A program made the translations under genes and the position numbers. This document shows positions 9,714 to 20,880 of a stretch of DNA of 27,182 bases, in pieces. Each line of letters begins with the position of its first letter. Positions within the stretch are counted from its first letter, which is position 1. Location of the stretch: contig NW_003121911.1 in NCBI RefSeq assembly GCF_000003605.2, positions 1,254,361 through 1,281,542 of the forward strand. Reading direction: 5' to 3'. The notes under the pieces are model-generated. The model was not told the origin of the DNA. It ran no database searches and saw nothing but the letters and a program-made list of their open reading frames with translations. The stretch comes from Saccoglossus kowalevskii (taxonomy: Eukaryota > Hemichordata > Enteropneusta > Harrimaniidae).

Positions 9714-12700
9714 TTTACTGTTACAATGCATTTCCCATTAATGTTGACCTTAATGCACAGCAGACTTTTTTTCTTCCCCTCCATGTTTGGCCTTTAGGTG
9801 TCTCCATTTTAATTTATAGGACAGTCACCAGTCTATCAATACACCAAAAAACAACCACATAATTATCTTACAATGTGTTGACAAAACATGTCCTGACTAA
9901 TTGAATTGGATGCAATTTGCATATCACATGATTGGTCATGTGATAATTTGGAAGTGATATGTTGGAAATGAGGAGGAAACAACCTTCTGATTTTACAGCA
10001 AATTTGTATGTCAATATTAATCCTGCCTGTCCTGTATATTTCCCCCAACTTCAGAGTATTTTCCCTGACACATCCCTGACAACAGACAACCATATACTGT
10101 ACCACTGCCCTGAAAAAAACACAAAAACAGTATATTAAAGAGAGATTCAACCACATATTGTTTACAAAGTGATTCTTTTACTGATGTAGCCACTGTGTCT
10201 AAGTAAACATCAAACGTACCTGTACTTTAAAATTGTTGGTTGCTATTTTAGGATTTTAGCGAGCTCTCAAAATGGAATTCAAAACAGTGATGTACCGATA
10301 TAATAGGATTTTAACTTGATGAAATGTTTGTAATCCAGCTGGCTTAAAAGTATGGGTCTAATACGGACATATACCGGTAGCTATAAACTTGATTCACTTA
10401 ATGTATTTCAACAAAATAGATGCATTAAATAATTTGTATACACTTTTGGCTCAGTATGAACTAGTTTGTTTGTGAGCACACAATTATGTAAGTCGTCTTA
10501 TGCACAGTTTTGTGATCACATTGTCATGGGCAAGCGGGAGGGGTGTTGTCATCTGACGTCTCACTTATACATGTATACCAGTAGTTGAACATTTTTCATA
10601 TTACCCATTTGATATTAATTCCAAGAGAAATTGAGTCTAGCTATGCAACATTCCTTCATCCATTAATAACTATCATTCAATCAATCTCACCAAACCACCA
10701 TATGGCCAGTATATCACATTTACTTTAAACAAACACTTGAACCCTGACAAGCAGCCCACACAGATAAGCGATGAAAATATCTTTTGTAATGATTTGTACA
10801 AATATTTTATACTAAGTGATCAAGCGTTGATGGTTACCATGCTTTCCACTTCAATTTCTTTCTTTTATAATAATCATAAGCAAAGTGAAAATTAATCACA
10901 AGTATTAATCTAAATATATCACAGAATCTGTTTTTCACAAGCAAATCAAAAATGGTTTGAACTTTATATAACTTCATATGATAGGTAATTCAGCTTTAGT
11001 TTATTTCACTCTAAAGCCACTTACAGTTGTGTTTCTTGATTAGGTTTAAAATCAAATCAGTTTCATACAGAAATATTCCCTGGTGTAGACTCGTGGTATA
11101 GTAAATGGTTTAACCTCTGAATATTGTAATATGACCCCATCTTATTGTTGGCACAATATCAAATGCACATTTTAATGCAATTTTCGATAATTTTTGTTGT
11201 TAATTTTTAGAACGAATGAACATAATTTTCATTCAGGCATTGAATAAAGTTTGTAAAAAAATTATGCAGCTTTTATTTTTTATATATTGTGACATAAGTT
11301 GACTTTAGAAATCATTAAGGATTAAATTGAGGGAAAAAAATACGGATATTTCATCGTATCATGGATGATAGCAGACACTGCAGTTGTCTTACACAGTAAA
11401 ATGTCAAATTGTAGATAATGGTTACACATAGCAATAAATTATAATGTTTGGACTGAAGCTTCCTTTATAACCTTTGTGCTGTTTCCATTTTAGAACACTT
11501 TGCTATCATCCTACATTACTAGTAATGCACACTGACCAGATTCTTTAAGTGCTAAGATAAAAGAAAAAAGAAGGTTATTTCTGTGTTTTGTGCTTATTAG
11601 ATCTTAGTAATACAATTTACCATGTAACGTGTCATATCTGATTGCATCACTTGGGCCAATTCATCCCCTGAAGAAATAGATCGTAATTTTCTTGAAAGTA
11701 TAAGCCTGCTCGGGGAGTGTGTCTAGGGAATATAACAGCCATATCTGGAAATAGAATGTTAATATAAGCATTCTCATCTCATGTTTCTCTTTGATGCTGC
11801 TAATAGTGAAACTTGGGTCATATCATAACTGGTGTTCTGTCAGATGTACTGAAAGTATCAGGGTTGATATTATATTCCTGGGCTAATAGCTTTATAAATA
11901 TCAGGTTGAAAAAAGGTGTTTATTATTTTATTAAATCTTGTAGGGTCAGCGGATTTGTTTACTCTTCTCTGAGTAATAAAATTATCAAAAGAAAAATGAT
12001 AAAACGCGAAGAATACACATCTTGCATTGATGGGTTATTACGCACAATTACTTATGACTTATGAAAAGATAAGTTGGATATCCACTGTTAGTCATGAATA
12101 TTAATGAGGCAGACGAGCATTCCATACCCCGTCTTAGAATAATGTATGATATGATAAACGCACATGTTGCTTTTATGTACTAGTGTTGAGAACACCATAA
12201 ATAGGAAACAAAATGAAGTCGAACCGAGTAACGTAAATACAAATGTAGAAAGCTAGATCAACAGATTGATACTCTTAAGCCAGCCAGCATACCAACATTT
12301 CATTAAAGATCAACGCAGTTATTTTAACTATTCTGCTGCATACGTCAAGCCTATGATTTGATATATAATCGCCTCGGACTACAAGCCCTTTCCCCTCTTC
12401 CAGTTCAGCAATCATGTAGTAACCATACACACAATAAAATGTCTTACTGACGTATGAAGATCAATGTTCAATCATCATAATCCGACAACATAAAATCCAC
12501 TATCCCTAGACACACAGTATTTGTAATAAAGTTTCCGAATTGAACTAGATTTTAGTAGGCTGTTTCTGTGGTCTTTTTGTCAATTCATTTAAATTCAAAA
12601 AAATCTATAGCCTCGAATGTTTCTGCCTCATTTAATACTGCTGAGAAACTACTAGTAATTATGTGTTTCAAGTTTGTGCATTGTAAATAAAATGGGTTAT

Positions 12701-14605
12701 TTTTTATTTAGGGGGAAAAATACATTTTGTATGCTTTATTGCTGGTGGTCTGTTTGTGGGAGTGCATGTGTTGTCATGAATTAGGAGATTATTGATAGCT
12801 GTAATTATTTCTGTGGGAAAAGAAAATGGTCGAGTGCGATTGTGAATCCCTATAGTGACATAATGTTTATTTTTGTTCATTGAAAAGGGAAAGCAAGTTT
12901 TTGTATGCTCCTTTGTAATAAAATAACACTACTCTTGATTTGACGACTTATTGTCAAGATACGCAATAGACCATGTAGACATTGTTTTGAGAGAGTTTAT
13001 AACCTCTTAATGATCCATGTCAAAAATAGAGTGAATAATTCACGTCTGTTGCAGAGAAAAGAATACAACAAAATAGGGACAACAACAAATACCCCCGGTA
13101 AGACAGATTGGACCGAGCTTTGAACATTATGCTGTGCATCCCCTAGACATTTCTGTTTTGTTACTGAGCTTCAATAGATGTGCAGTGCTGAATGGACAGC
13201 TCCATGGTGAGAGCATTCCAGATATAATGCGAGTGAAAAAAAGAGCATTGTGATTTATTTATGGAACTAGTCAAATGGAAAATAAACACACTGTATGATA
13301 TTTCTTATTCTATTCATTTCATTTGTACAATCTGTGCTGGAGTAACGTATGTTGAAAATACGTTTAAATGTTAGCTTCAGGGTTGCTGGATTCAGCATAC
13401 CCCCCCCCCCCCCAAATTTCAGGCAGCTGTGCCAGTATTCCAATTGCCATAACATCTGTATACTGTGATAAGTTTTGTCACATTAAGTTCGTCATCGCTA
13501 GCATATTCAATAGGTTAATTGGAGTACATAATCAGGTCACTTCTTATATGCAGCAATTTCAAAAAAGAAGTACTGTGTTTCTGCTTTCAATGGGCTATGT
13601 TGATTGAACTTTTATTTTTTAAAGAGGTACAAGTTTGGGTTGGTTGTTGTAATCAGAGTGTACCTCGTGTACCAAAGTTCCAACCGTAACGCTGTGTGTT
13701 GTGGAACTGCTCAATATAATGAAGGAACCCCTGTTTAAATTGCTAACAATACCCCCCTTCTGCAAGGTCATACCGCTATCTCCACCATTTGTTCCACTGT
13801 GACCTTTTGTTGAAACTGCGTAAACAATTTTGAGATAATGATATTTTAACAAGAATATTTTGATAGTAATGTTGATTGTTAGTAGTGTGAAAATGAAGCC
13901 ATCATTTGTATTATTATTAAGTAGACTGTTTTGCAGTTAGATTAGCTTGGCAGTATCATATGACAATTGGAAGAGATATGATGCCTCCTTGGGATGTTCT
14001 ACAATGGAATCATCGATGCATGTAGTTTTGTCAGCATTGTCCTAATTTGTCATTGTCATTTGTAATCATTGTTCTGTGTTTGTGTTGCCTTGATAGTGTT
14101 TTGGTTAAACCACACACTTCAAAATACAGTTTACTGATTTTATGTTGTCATAAAAAAATGTCATACTCTTGTTGTTATAGAGTCTGACTTGACAGCGCAA
14201 TGTAACAGGTGTTCTTTTTTTCTTGCAAAACATGCACCTTATAAAACTATATTTTTTAAAATTCAATGAGATGTATAGGCAATTAGTTGAAGGACATTGA
14301 AAAACAAGATGGATGCAGCCTCAATTTTACCAGATCATTCTTCTTGATAATAGAAAATGAAAACATTCATGTCGTCTCATTTCCTCTGAAAATTATCTAA
14401 TTATCTTGGGTATTATACTTGTGACAGTGCAGGATTTTAATTAATTTAAAAAATCTACCTGTACTGTCTCAGATGAAATGTAATAAACTACCTGAATGTA
14501 ACTATTAAATAGTGTGCTGTACTGATAATTTATGTTGATGGAAAAAAACAGCATGCTAATACAGAGATTTGCAAAATATAATGAATGTTTGACAGTATGG
14601 TGTCT
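9714..14605. other. Intronic, nothing recognisable apart from a poly-C run and one weak ORF
   Basis: This is low-complexity AT-rich intron. The minus-strand frame 13619-13852 is discussed as a finding. A TATACATGTATA palindrome occurs at 10567. No RNA gene, known domain or transposon terminus was seen. Confidence 0.5.
13400..13413. repeat. Poly-C tract, 14 bases
   Basis: This is an uninterrupted C14 run in otherwise AT-rich intron. A second C11 run lies at 14952-14962. Homopolymers of this kind are prone to sequencing-length error. Confidence 0.8.
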
Positions 14606-14619
14606 GTTACCATAGAAAC
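14606..14619 (+). promoter_or_regulatory. RFX X-box
   Basis: GTTACCATAGAAAC matches the 14-base X-box consensus GTHNYYATRRNAAC at every position. It is in intron 1, about 8 kb after the exon and 1.4 kb before the S-X-Y-like module. Confidence 0.5.
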
Positions 14620-15994
14620 AAACAGTTAAAGGTTAAGTTCTACTCCATAAGCTGGTGAGTCAGCTTGTTTTCTTTTCTGATTGGGTTTGAGCATTTTTTT
14701 TTTTTTTAAATTGTACACAGTCCAAATTCCACATCTGGTGAGTAGGCCAGGTCAGCGTATGTAAATATTGATGAAGGAACTGGTGGGGAGAATATCATCT
14801 GTTTTTTTTTCAAAATGTTATTATTCTTCACAAGATATAAATGACTCCAATGAATTATATTATGAAGATGAGAAATTATGTTGTACTTTGCACTTGCCTG
14901 CCATTTTTTTTGCTAAAGGGCAATGAATGTCTGTGTATTGAATGCACTGGACCCCCCCCCCCTTACTATGAATACAAATTAAAAATCCAAGCATCAAATA
15001 AACCATATATTTTGTATTTCCAAAAAAAAACAATTATTGTATTTAATTGGATTTACAAGTATACCAAACTGAAACCAATTCATTTATATACACCTTTTAA
15101 TAGGTCATCTATGTTATCGAGTAAATACAGTATACAGAAAAAAATAGTGTCAGATAAATGTAACTGCTTACATTTGACCATCACAGTTGAAATACAGAAG
15201 ATGTATTATTAGTACAAATAGGCTGTTAATTATTGAAGTATTTGATTCATAAAATAATCACACATATAAATTTGAAACAGATTAATTATAATGTGCACAA
15301 AATACCAACTGAAAGTGTAAATGATACATTTCAGTTATTAGATTTCCCAGGAGAAAGATTAATATGCGAATATTAATAATTCATCATTTCTTGCAAGTAA
15401 TTGTACTTATTCAGATTGGAGCCCCGTAACGTGCATTTTGATGAAATTATTATTACAGAGTGTTTAGTAGTCTTCCTGACCTGAAAAGGTATCAAAGTGT
15501 GTAACTACTCTAGGCGCCACTGATCCTTAAACTGATAGCAACAAAAAGAAAATTAACGATGACAGGTCGTTGAAGGACATCACTCTATATCAAGAGCCTT
15601 CACTAACCATGGTACTTCTAAACTAAAGAATTATTGCCCAATCTTTAGTCGTATTTTTACCGCTCTCATTCTATGATCTTGGGTTAAACATTAAAAATAT
15701 CTGAAAAATAAGGAAGGAAAAATTGCTGTTTCTTATTGACTGACACCGGTACTTCCCTTTTCTCATGTCTGATGTATACAAATAGGTTTTCATATTGTGA
15801 ATATTTTTTATGCATACCTAATGCTTTTGAAAAAAAAAATGCTAGAACGCAGATTTATCTGTTATTCACTGGAAAACAAAAAATTATTATAAACAAATTA
15901 TGCTTTCCCCAAATGTATAAACATTTATAAATATTTAAATCAAATTAAAACAAAACCCTGTGATTAATGATAAGCATGTCTCTTGGTACTGCTC

Positions 15995-16060
15995 TATTGC
16001 ATAGAAAATGATGACTAGCGACACAGTGACGTCAAACACACAATCTTTCTGATTGGTCAA
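15995..16060 (+). promoter_or_regulatory. S-X-X2-Y-like composite element (RFX/CREB/NF-Y type)
   Basis: In order there are TATTGCATAGAA (15995-16006, S/W-like), ACTAGCGACA (16014-16023, X1 half-site-like, with G for A in AGCAAC), the perfect CRE TGACGTCA (16027-16034), 14 intervening bases, and CTGATTGG (16049-16056), an inverted CCAAT or Y box for NF-Y. From memory, the human HLA-DRA promoter has TTGCAAGAA, CCTAGCAACAGA, TGCGTCA, about 15 bases, then CTGATTGG, so order and spacing agree closely. Invertebrates have RFX, CREB and NF-Y but no MHC class II. Any functional likeness would be convergent or ancestral wiring. Confidence 0.4.
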
Positions 16061-16529
16061 ATAGGTTTCAACTATCGACTGCCATTTCTGAAAATTTATT
16101 AATAAACAAATAACCTAGACTGCAAATGACAGTATATAACATAAACACTGACAAGCGTGTGATCGTCTAGTGCCTCGGATTTATATCAAAGAAAAAAAAG
16201 GAGGGGCGGAAATTATTATTATTACTGCTGTTAACTTCATTTAATTAAAGTTGGTAAGAGGAGGGAGGGTATAATTAGGTCAGATAAAAATGGATGTTAT
16301 CATCTTATCCCATCTGTAGTAAACCCCTGAAACCACAATATAATTATCTGCCCATATCGGTTTTGTTTGGCAGCTGCTGTTATTGAGTAGTTGGATAAAG
16401 CTGCTTTGTGTTTGTGTGGCTGTTCACAAACAATTCAACCACCTTATATATGCAGCAGATAGCCTTGGTCATATTATTGTCAAAAGCCATAACTACTTGT
16501 ATTTCAAGCAACTTTCATCAAATTTAATA

Positions 16530-16543
16530 GTTACTATGGCAAC
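16530..16543 (+). promoter_or_regulatory. RFX X-box
   Basis: GTTACTATGGCAAC fits GTHNYYATRRNAAC at all 14 positions and is nearly palindromic. It is the first of three X-boxes within 340 bp. Confidence 0.55.
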
Positions 16544-16797
16544 TATAAACACTGCCCGGATCATCATATAAGTGAAATTTATTATTTTGCAGCTAAGCAA
16601 TAAAGCTGGAAAAATCTATTAGATCATTTAATATGGTGGTTAGATGAAGTTCTAAATATAGCAACAAAGCTTTTGATATTGGATGAAAAAAAATGAATAA
16701 TTCACTATCTGCATTCTTTCAGAAATACTAGAAGTCATGCACCCTTGATAGTTACATGTATATGTGCAGCCCTCTCGCTGAAGGGCCAGTATAGATT

Positions 16798-16810
16798 GTT
16801 GCCTAGCAAC
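16798..16810 (+). promoter_or_regulatory. RFX binding site
   Basis: GTTGCCTAGCAAC fits the RFX consensus GTNRCC-(0 to 3)-RGYAAC with a one-base spacer. Both half sites are complete. Confidence 0.55.
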
Positions 16811-16853
16811 TACAGTTGTATTTTTTGACAGTTGTATAACATGGCTGAAGATG

Positions 16854-16866
16854 GTTACCGGGCAAC
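16854..16866 (+). promoter_or_regulatory. RFX binding site
   Basis: GTTACCGGGCAAC is a second complete GTNRCC-N-RGYAAC match, 56 bp after the start of the previous one and with the same spacer length. Confidence 0.55.
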
Positions 16867-17701
16867 ATGCCGATGTGAAGTGGCATACTGTCACATAGTT
16901 TTTATTTGCTTGTTGAACTAGAAAGAAAACAGGGTCGTAATTACATATATTTTAGCCCCATTCAATTCCCAAGGTGTCATGTGATGTGTTAATTGTCAAA
17001 TTTTGCTGCATGACATTCTTAAAGCGCAACAGTCGTCATACCACGTTGTGTTCGATATGACGTCCCATGCGATGTATACAACACATGTAAAATACAATGT
17101 TTATATAAACGAAATTTGAAAGCATATTGCGCTACAACTGTGTCACTTCAAACATCCAAATAATTGAGAACCAAACTGACAGTCATATGAAAAATTCTAT
17201 TTTCAGCCTCTTTCATATATTAATAGATTTATTTTTCCAATACATTAAAAAATACATAATGTAGTATGCTTTATTGTTATTTATTCCGCTGATTTATTCT
17301 TCCAGAAAAATAAAGTAATCTATTGTGATGAATTAGTATAAAAAAAAACAGACACACCGAAGATCAATAAATAATTTTTGTTTCCCAGTTCATTGAGGAC
17401 AAATTTCCAATCAAAATTTGTTACTGTGTTAAATAATTTTTTTTTTTTTTATGATTCAAGCCTAGCCATTCACACTAGAAGTAATTGGCACTGCTTTTGT
17501 TTGGCTTGTCTGATTTGGTATACGACAACATTTATCACTGACTGGGGACTGTTTTGGGCAGAAGTATATTAGGAATAAATACTTTAATTTGATTTTTTCT
17601 ACTAATTCTGGGGCATCATTGGTAACATTTTAAAAAGACTTGTGTTTTGAGGTTTCAGCCATGCCTCAGACCTGATTAGTTTACGGTTGAAATTTGTACA
17701 T

Positions 17702-17842
17702 ACTAATGATCTAATTTGCATAAATTAGTCAATTTATCACCAGTACCTGCTGCCACTTGTCAAATGTCTGTGCCACTTGGTACATACGTGCTCTGGTATA
17801 ACGTTGTACTAATTACCTAATTTGCATAGATTTGGCAACTTT
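17702..17842. repeat. Diverged tandem repeat, unit about 106 bp (family B)
   Basis: ACTAATGATCTAATTTGCAT at 17702 recurs as ACTAATTACCTAATTTGCAT at 17808. ACTTGGTACATA lies between them. The partial second unit ends near 17842. A related copy lies at about 23090-23210. Confidence 0.55.
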
Positions 17843-19406
17843 CTGGTGTGTCAAGAATTTTTAGGTTACATATGCTTATTGCAGACTTTTATTCTCAGTC
17901 AAGTTAGCTTTCACTCTTTCTGAAATGCCCCAAATTTGACTGTCAAGTCATGCAATCAGGTCATTGGACATTGTTTTATTTTCCCAAATAATTAAGTGTC
18001 CATCAAGGACCATCATGATTATCGTGACTGGGTGTGAAACAATAAACTATGCTTTGACGTGACCTGTTGACAACAGTAAAAGGTGTGAAATACTTCAAAA
18101 AATGCAAATACTATTTTCAAAAAAAAAATCACCCGATTTTTTGTCAAAATCACATCAGTAATTCATTTTCGCACTGTGCTAAAAGAATGACATCATCAAT
18201 ATTCTGAAATTCACATAGAATTGCTTCAGTATAAGACAGAATTCTGATTGGTTAATAACAGGCTTGATCTGTCAGGTCAAAGGACGTTGTTGCAGGTTAA
18301 ATCGTGCATAAAAACATCATGGCGGAAATTGCTTTGCATCAAGTGTTTGCATAAGATCAAAAACATTCAACAATAATGATGAAGATCTTGACTCCAACTC
18401 CTTTCCCAAAGACCTAATAATTTTTACACCATAAATTCTGATGGTATGTAAATAATATTGTAATAAAATGTACATTTTTTTGTATGAACATTTTTGTTTC
18501 CAAATTGTGAAAGTGTTTTAGAAGTCAATGACAAGGCAACTAATTTTGCGATTTAATTTTTCCCAAAGAAACGTAATATTCTCCTTAATAAAGCACATGT
18601 TCAACAAAAATTGCTATTTTGATAATATATGGAGGGGGGTAGAGCTCAACTGAGCATCCACTCCTAAAAAAACATGATTTTCAGAGCCGTACGCGGGCAC
18701 TAAGTCGAATGAGTATGGTATTATTAATATATAAACAATACTGTCTAGCATTGTATAACTCGGTGTGGTTGTGATGGAGCAAAGGCCAGTCTGTAAGCAT
18801 GTTATAATAGGCTGTGATGTGACCCCTGTTTCTGATGTCAGAAGTCTTTAATGAAATCACTGTAGGACATCATATGGCAGAGTTGAATTTAATTTCCTTG
18901 TCTGTCACAGACTTACATTTTATAACCTATGTTTCACTTTTTGAGAATATTTTTTTATTATTATTAATCTGGATTAATTTTCAACAGTGATATTATTGTT
19001 TAAATAATCGATTTGATACTAAGGTCCCACTTGTTTTATTTCTTGTATTTGATTTACTTAAAATTTGTATGAGGTTTGTTTGCCTTATCTAAACTGATTG
19101 TACACTCATGTTTGCTATCTCTTACAATCATATTATTAATTTATGTTTACATTGGTTAAAAAAAATTGTTTAATCTATAAAAAAATATTTATTAATCTAT
19201 GACTATGTAGAACGAATAGGAAAATGCTTTGTAACTTTAGACATTGTCATTTCTCATTTATTTGGAAAGTGTAGGAAAGCCACACGTACTCCTCTCAATA
19301 TTGGCAAAAAATAATTGAAGCTGGCAACCAGATATCTGTGGGTGAATACATGTACATAATTGGAAATGTCTACATCTGATTGCTTACTTACAGGGCTTCT
19401 CGCTGC

Positions 19407-19414
19407 TGACGTCA
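19407..19414 (+). promoter_or_regulatory. Consensus CRE
   Basis: TGACGTCA is a perfect palindromic cAMP response element in intron 1. It is the second of two in the window, the other being at 16027-16034. Confidence 0.35.
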
Positions 19415-19980
19415 TGTCTTTTCAGCGATCATTTTATACCCAAGACTTACGCTGCTCCTCAAGTTACACTGAATTCAATCATTTGAAAATCAGATGGCGT
19501 TATTATGGTGTTATATTGAAGGCAATCAAGTGCCAGAATTGATTCTGCAAGAATAGCAGAATTTTTTAGAGTTTGGTTGATTTGTGCAGTTAGTGTCTAA
19601 TCATAAATTTATGAGTTTTATTCCAGTAACCTGGAACTCGTAATGATAAGCTACTTTCTATTTAGAAATCAAATAACACTTGAATGAGCGCTGGGTAATA
19701 TTGAGAAGTTACAGAATTACAGAAAAAAATCATATTCTGGCAGCCATTTTGAATGAAGAATTTGTGTTTACCTATACTGTTTATCGGCCTCCAGATGTAC
19801 GTACCTCCATAACATACCAAGATGCATGGAAGTGTAACATATTATGCACACTCCTCGTACCCTATATGCAAAGTTCTCAGGGGAGAGTTTGAATGTTCTT
19901 CATTTATCTTTGAGCTTCTTGGTAGTATCCATTCAGCGAAGTCCGAAAATGAGAACTTATGGATTGACCTCAGTGCCTGA

Positions 19981-20125
19981 ACCTTTCACATTCAAACTTC
20001 ACACATACATCATACACCATGGGATACATATGATCATTGATTTGTTTCACAATATGAATCAAAATGACTGACTGGTGGCCATTTCATTTTAATGAATGCC
20101 ATGACTGTTTATGTTCAAACTCTAT
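19981..20125. repeat. Interspersed repeat copy (family A)
   Basis: TTCAAACTTCACACATACATCATAC is followed by CAAAATGACTGACTGGTGGCC and CATTTTAATGAATGC. The same blocks recur at about 24178-24290 and 24500-24560. The open frames around 19680-20071 fall in or beside this repeat and are not taken as genes. Confidence 0.55.
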
Positions 20126-20570
20126 ATTTCTTAAACTAGATAATTCATGAGCACTGTGTAATGCAATTATTCAATTCAATATTATTTATAGAGAATTTTG
20201 ATTCAGTTGGTGATTTTTGCAACATAAAGAACAATTTTTGTTATCTATCAACACCATGATCTGCATGATACTTGCCATTGTTTATTTATATTAACTATCT
20301 AGTAAGGAATGTCAGAGGGCAGGTGCTGTTTTGTTGTCATTGCATCATGTTGTTGTCATTTATGGCAAGCAAAGCTAACTAGAGAGGAGGGCACCTGTAG
20401 TGTAACTGCTTGGATACTGTGAAATAGTCTAAAAAATTATCATTTTTAAGATAAAACCACATGCATACAATTTATTGCCGGGTAGATACAAATCAGATGT
20501 TATCTTTTATTGGGCTCGTAAGCCTGTTCACAAGTCTTGAAAAATAGAAGAAAATAGAAGACATTGATGC

Positions 20571-20583
20571 GTTACTTAGCAAC
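20571..20583 (+). promoter_or_regulatory. Near-consensus RFX site
   Basis: GTTACTTAGCAAC has one departure (T for the second C in GTNRCC) and otherwise the same one-base-spacer form as the sites at 16798 and 16854. Confidence 0.35.
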
Positions 20584-20734
20584 ATGCAGTTATGTTCTTT
20601 CTTTATAACTCCCTGTAATAGATTTGTTGACCTGTTTCTTATTTTGTCTGTTTATACACATAACATAGATATATCTGGTGATTATCATTGTCATTGGTAA
20701 CTCAATACTTAGATTTCACTTAATCTATGTATGT

Positions 20735-20880
20735 TTATGCCATGTACATTCTTGGACATATATTGACTGATTTGATTAAAATTATGCAATTTATTTCATT
20801 CTACCATCCAATTGAAATTGGTTGACTGCATGATGGTCGCCATTTTGTTTTAAAACATGGTGTCATCAAAGACAATTGCC
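20735..20880. repeat. Diverged copy of repeat family A
   Basis: GGTTGACTGCATGATGGTCGCCATTTTGTTTTAA resembles the ATGACTGACTGGTGGCCATTTCATTTTAA block at 20061. The preceding text is only loosely similar. Confidence 0.35.

Noticed and set aside
9863-10156. 97-residue minus-strand frame preceded by a T-rich acceptor-like stretch
   Set aside because: No family signature and no downstream donor. The repetitive GTCAGGG text suggests non-coding sequence.
14841-15212. 123-residue plus-strand frame
   Set aside because: Length comes from AT-rich lysine/isoleucine/tyrosine codons and a poly-C run read as prolines. No motif and no homology.
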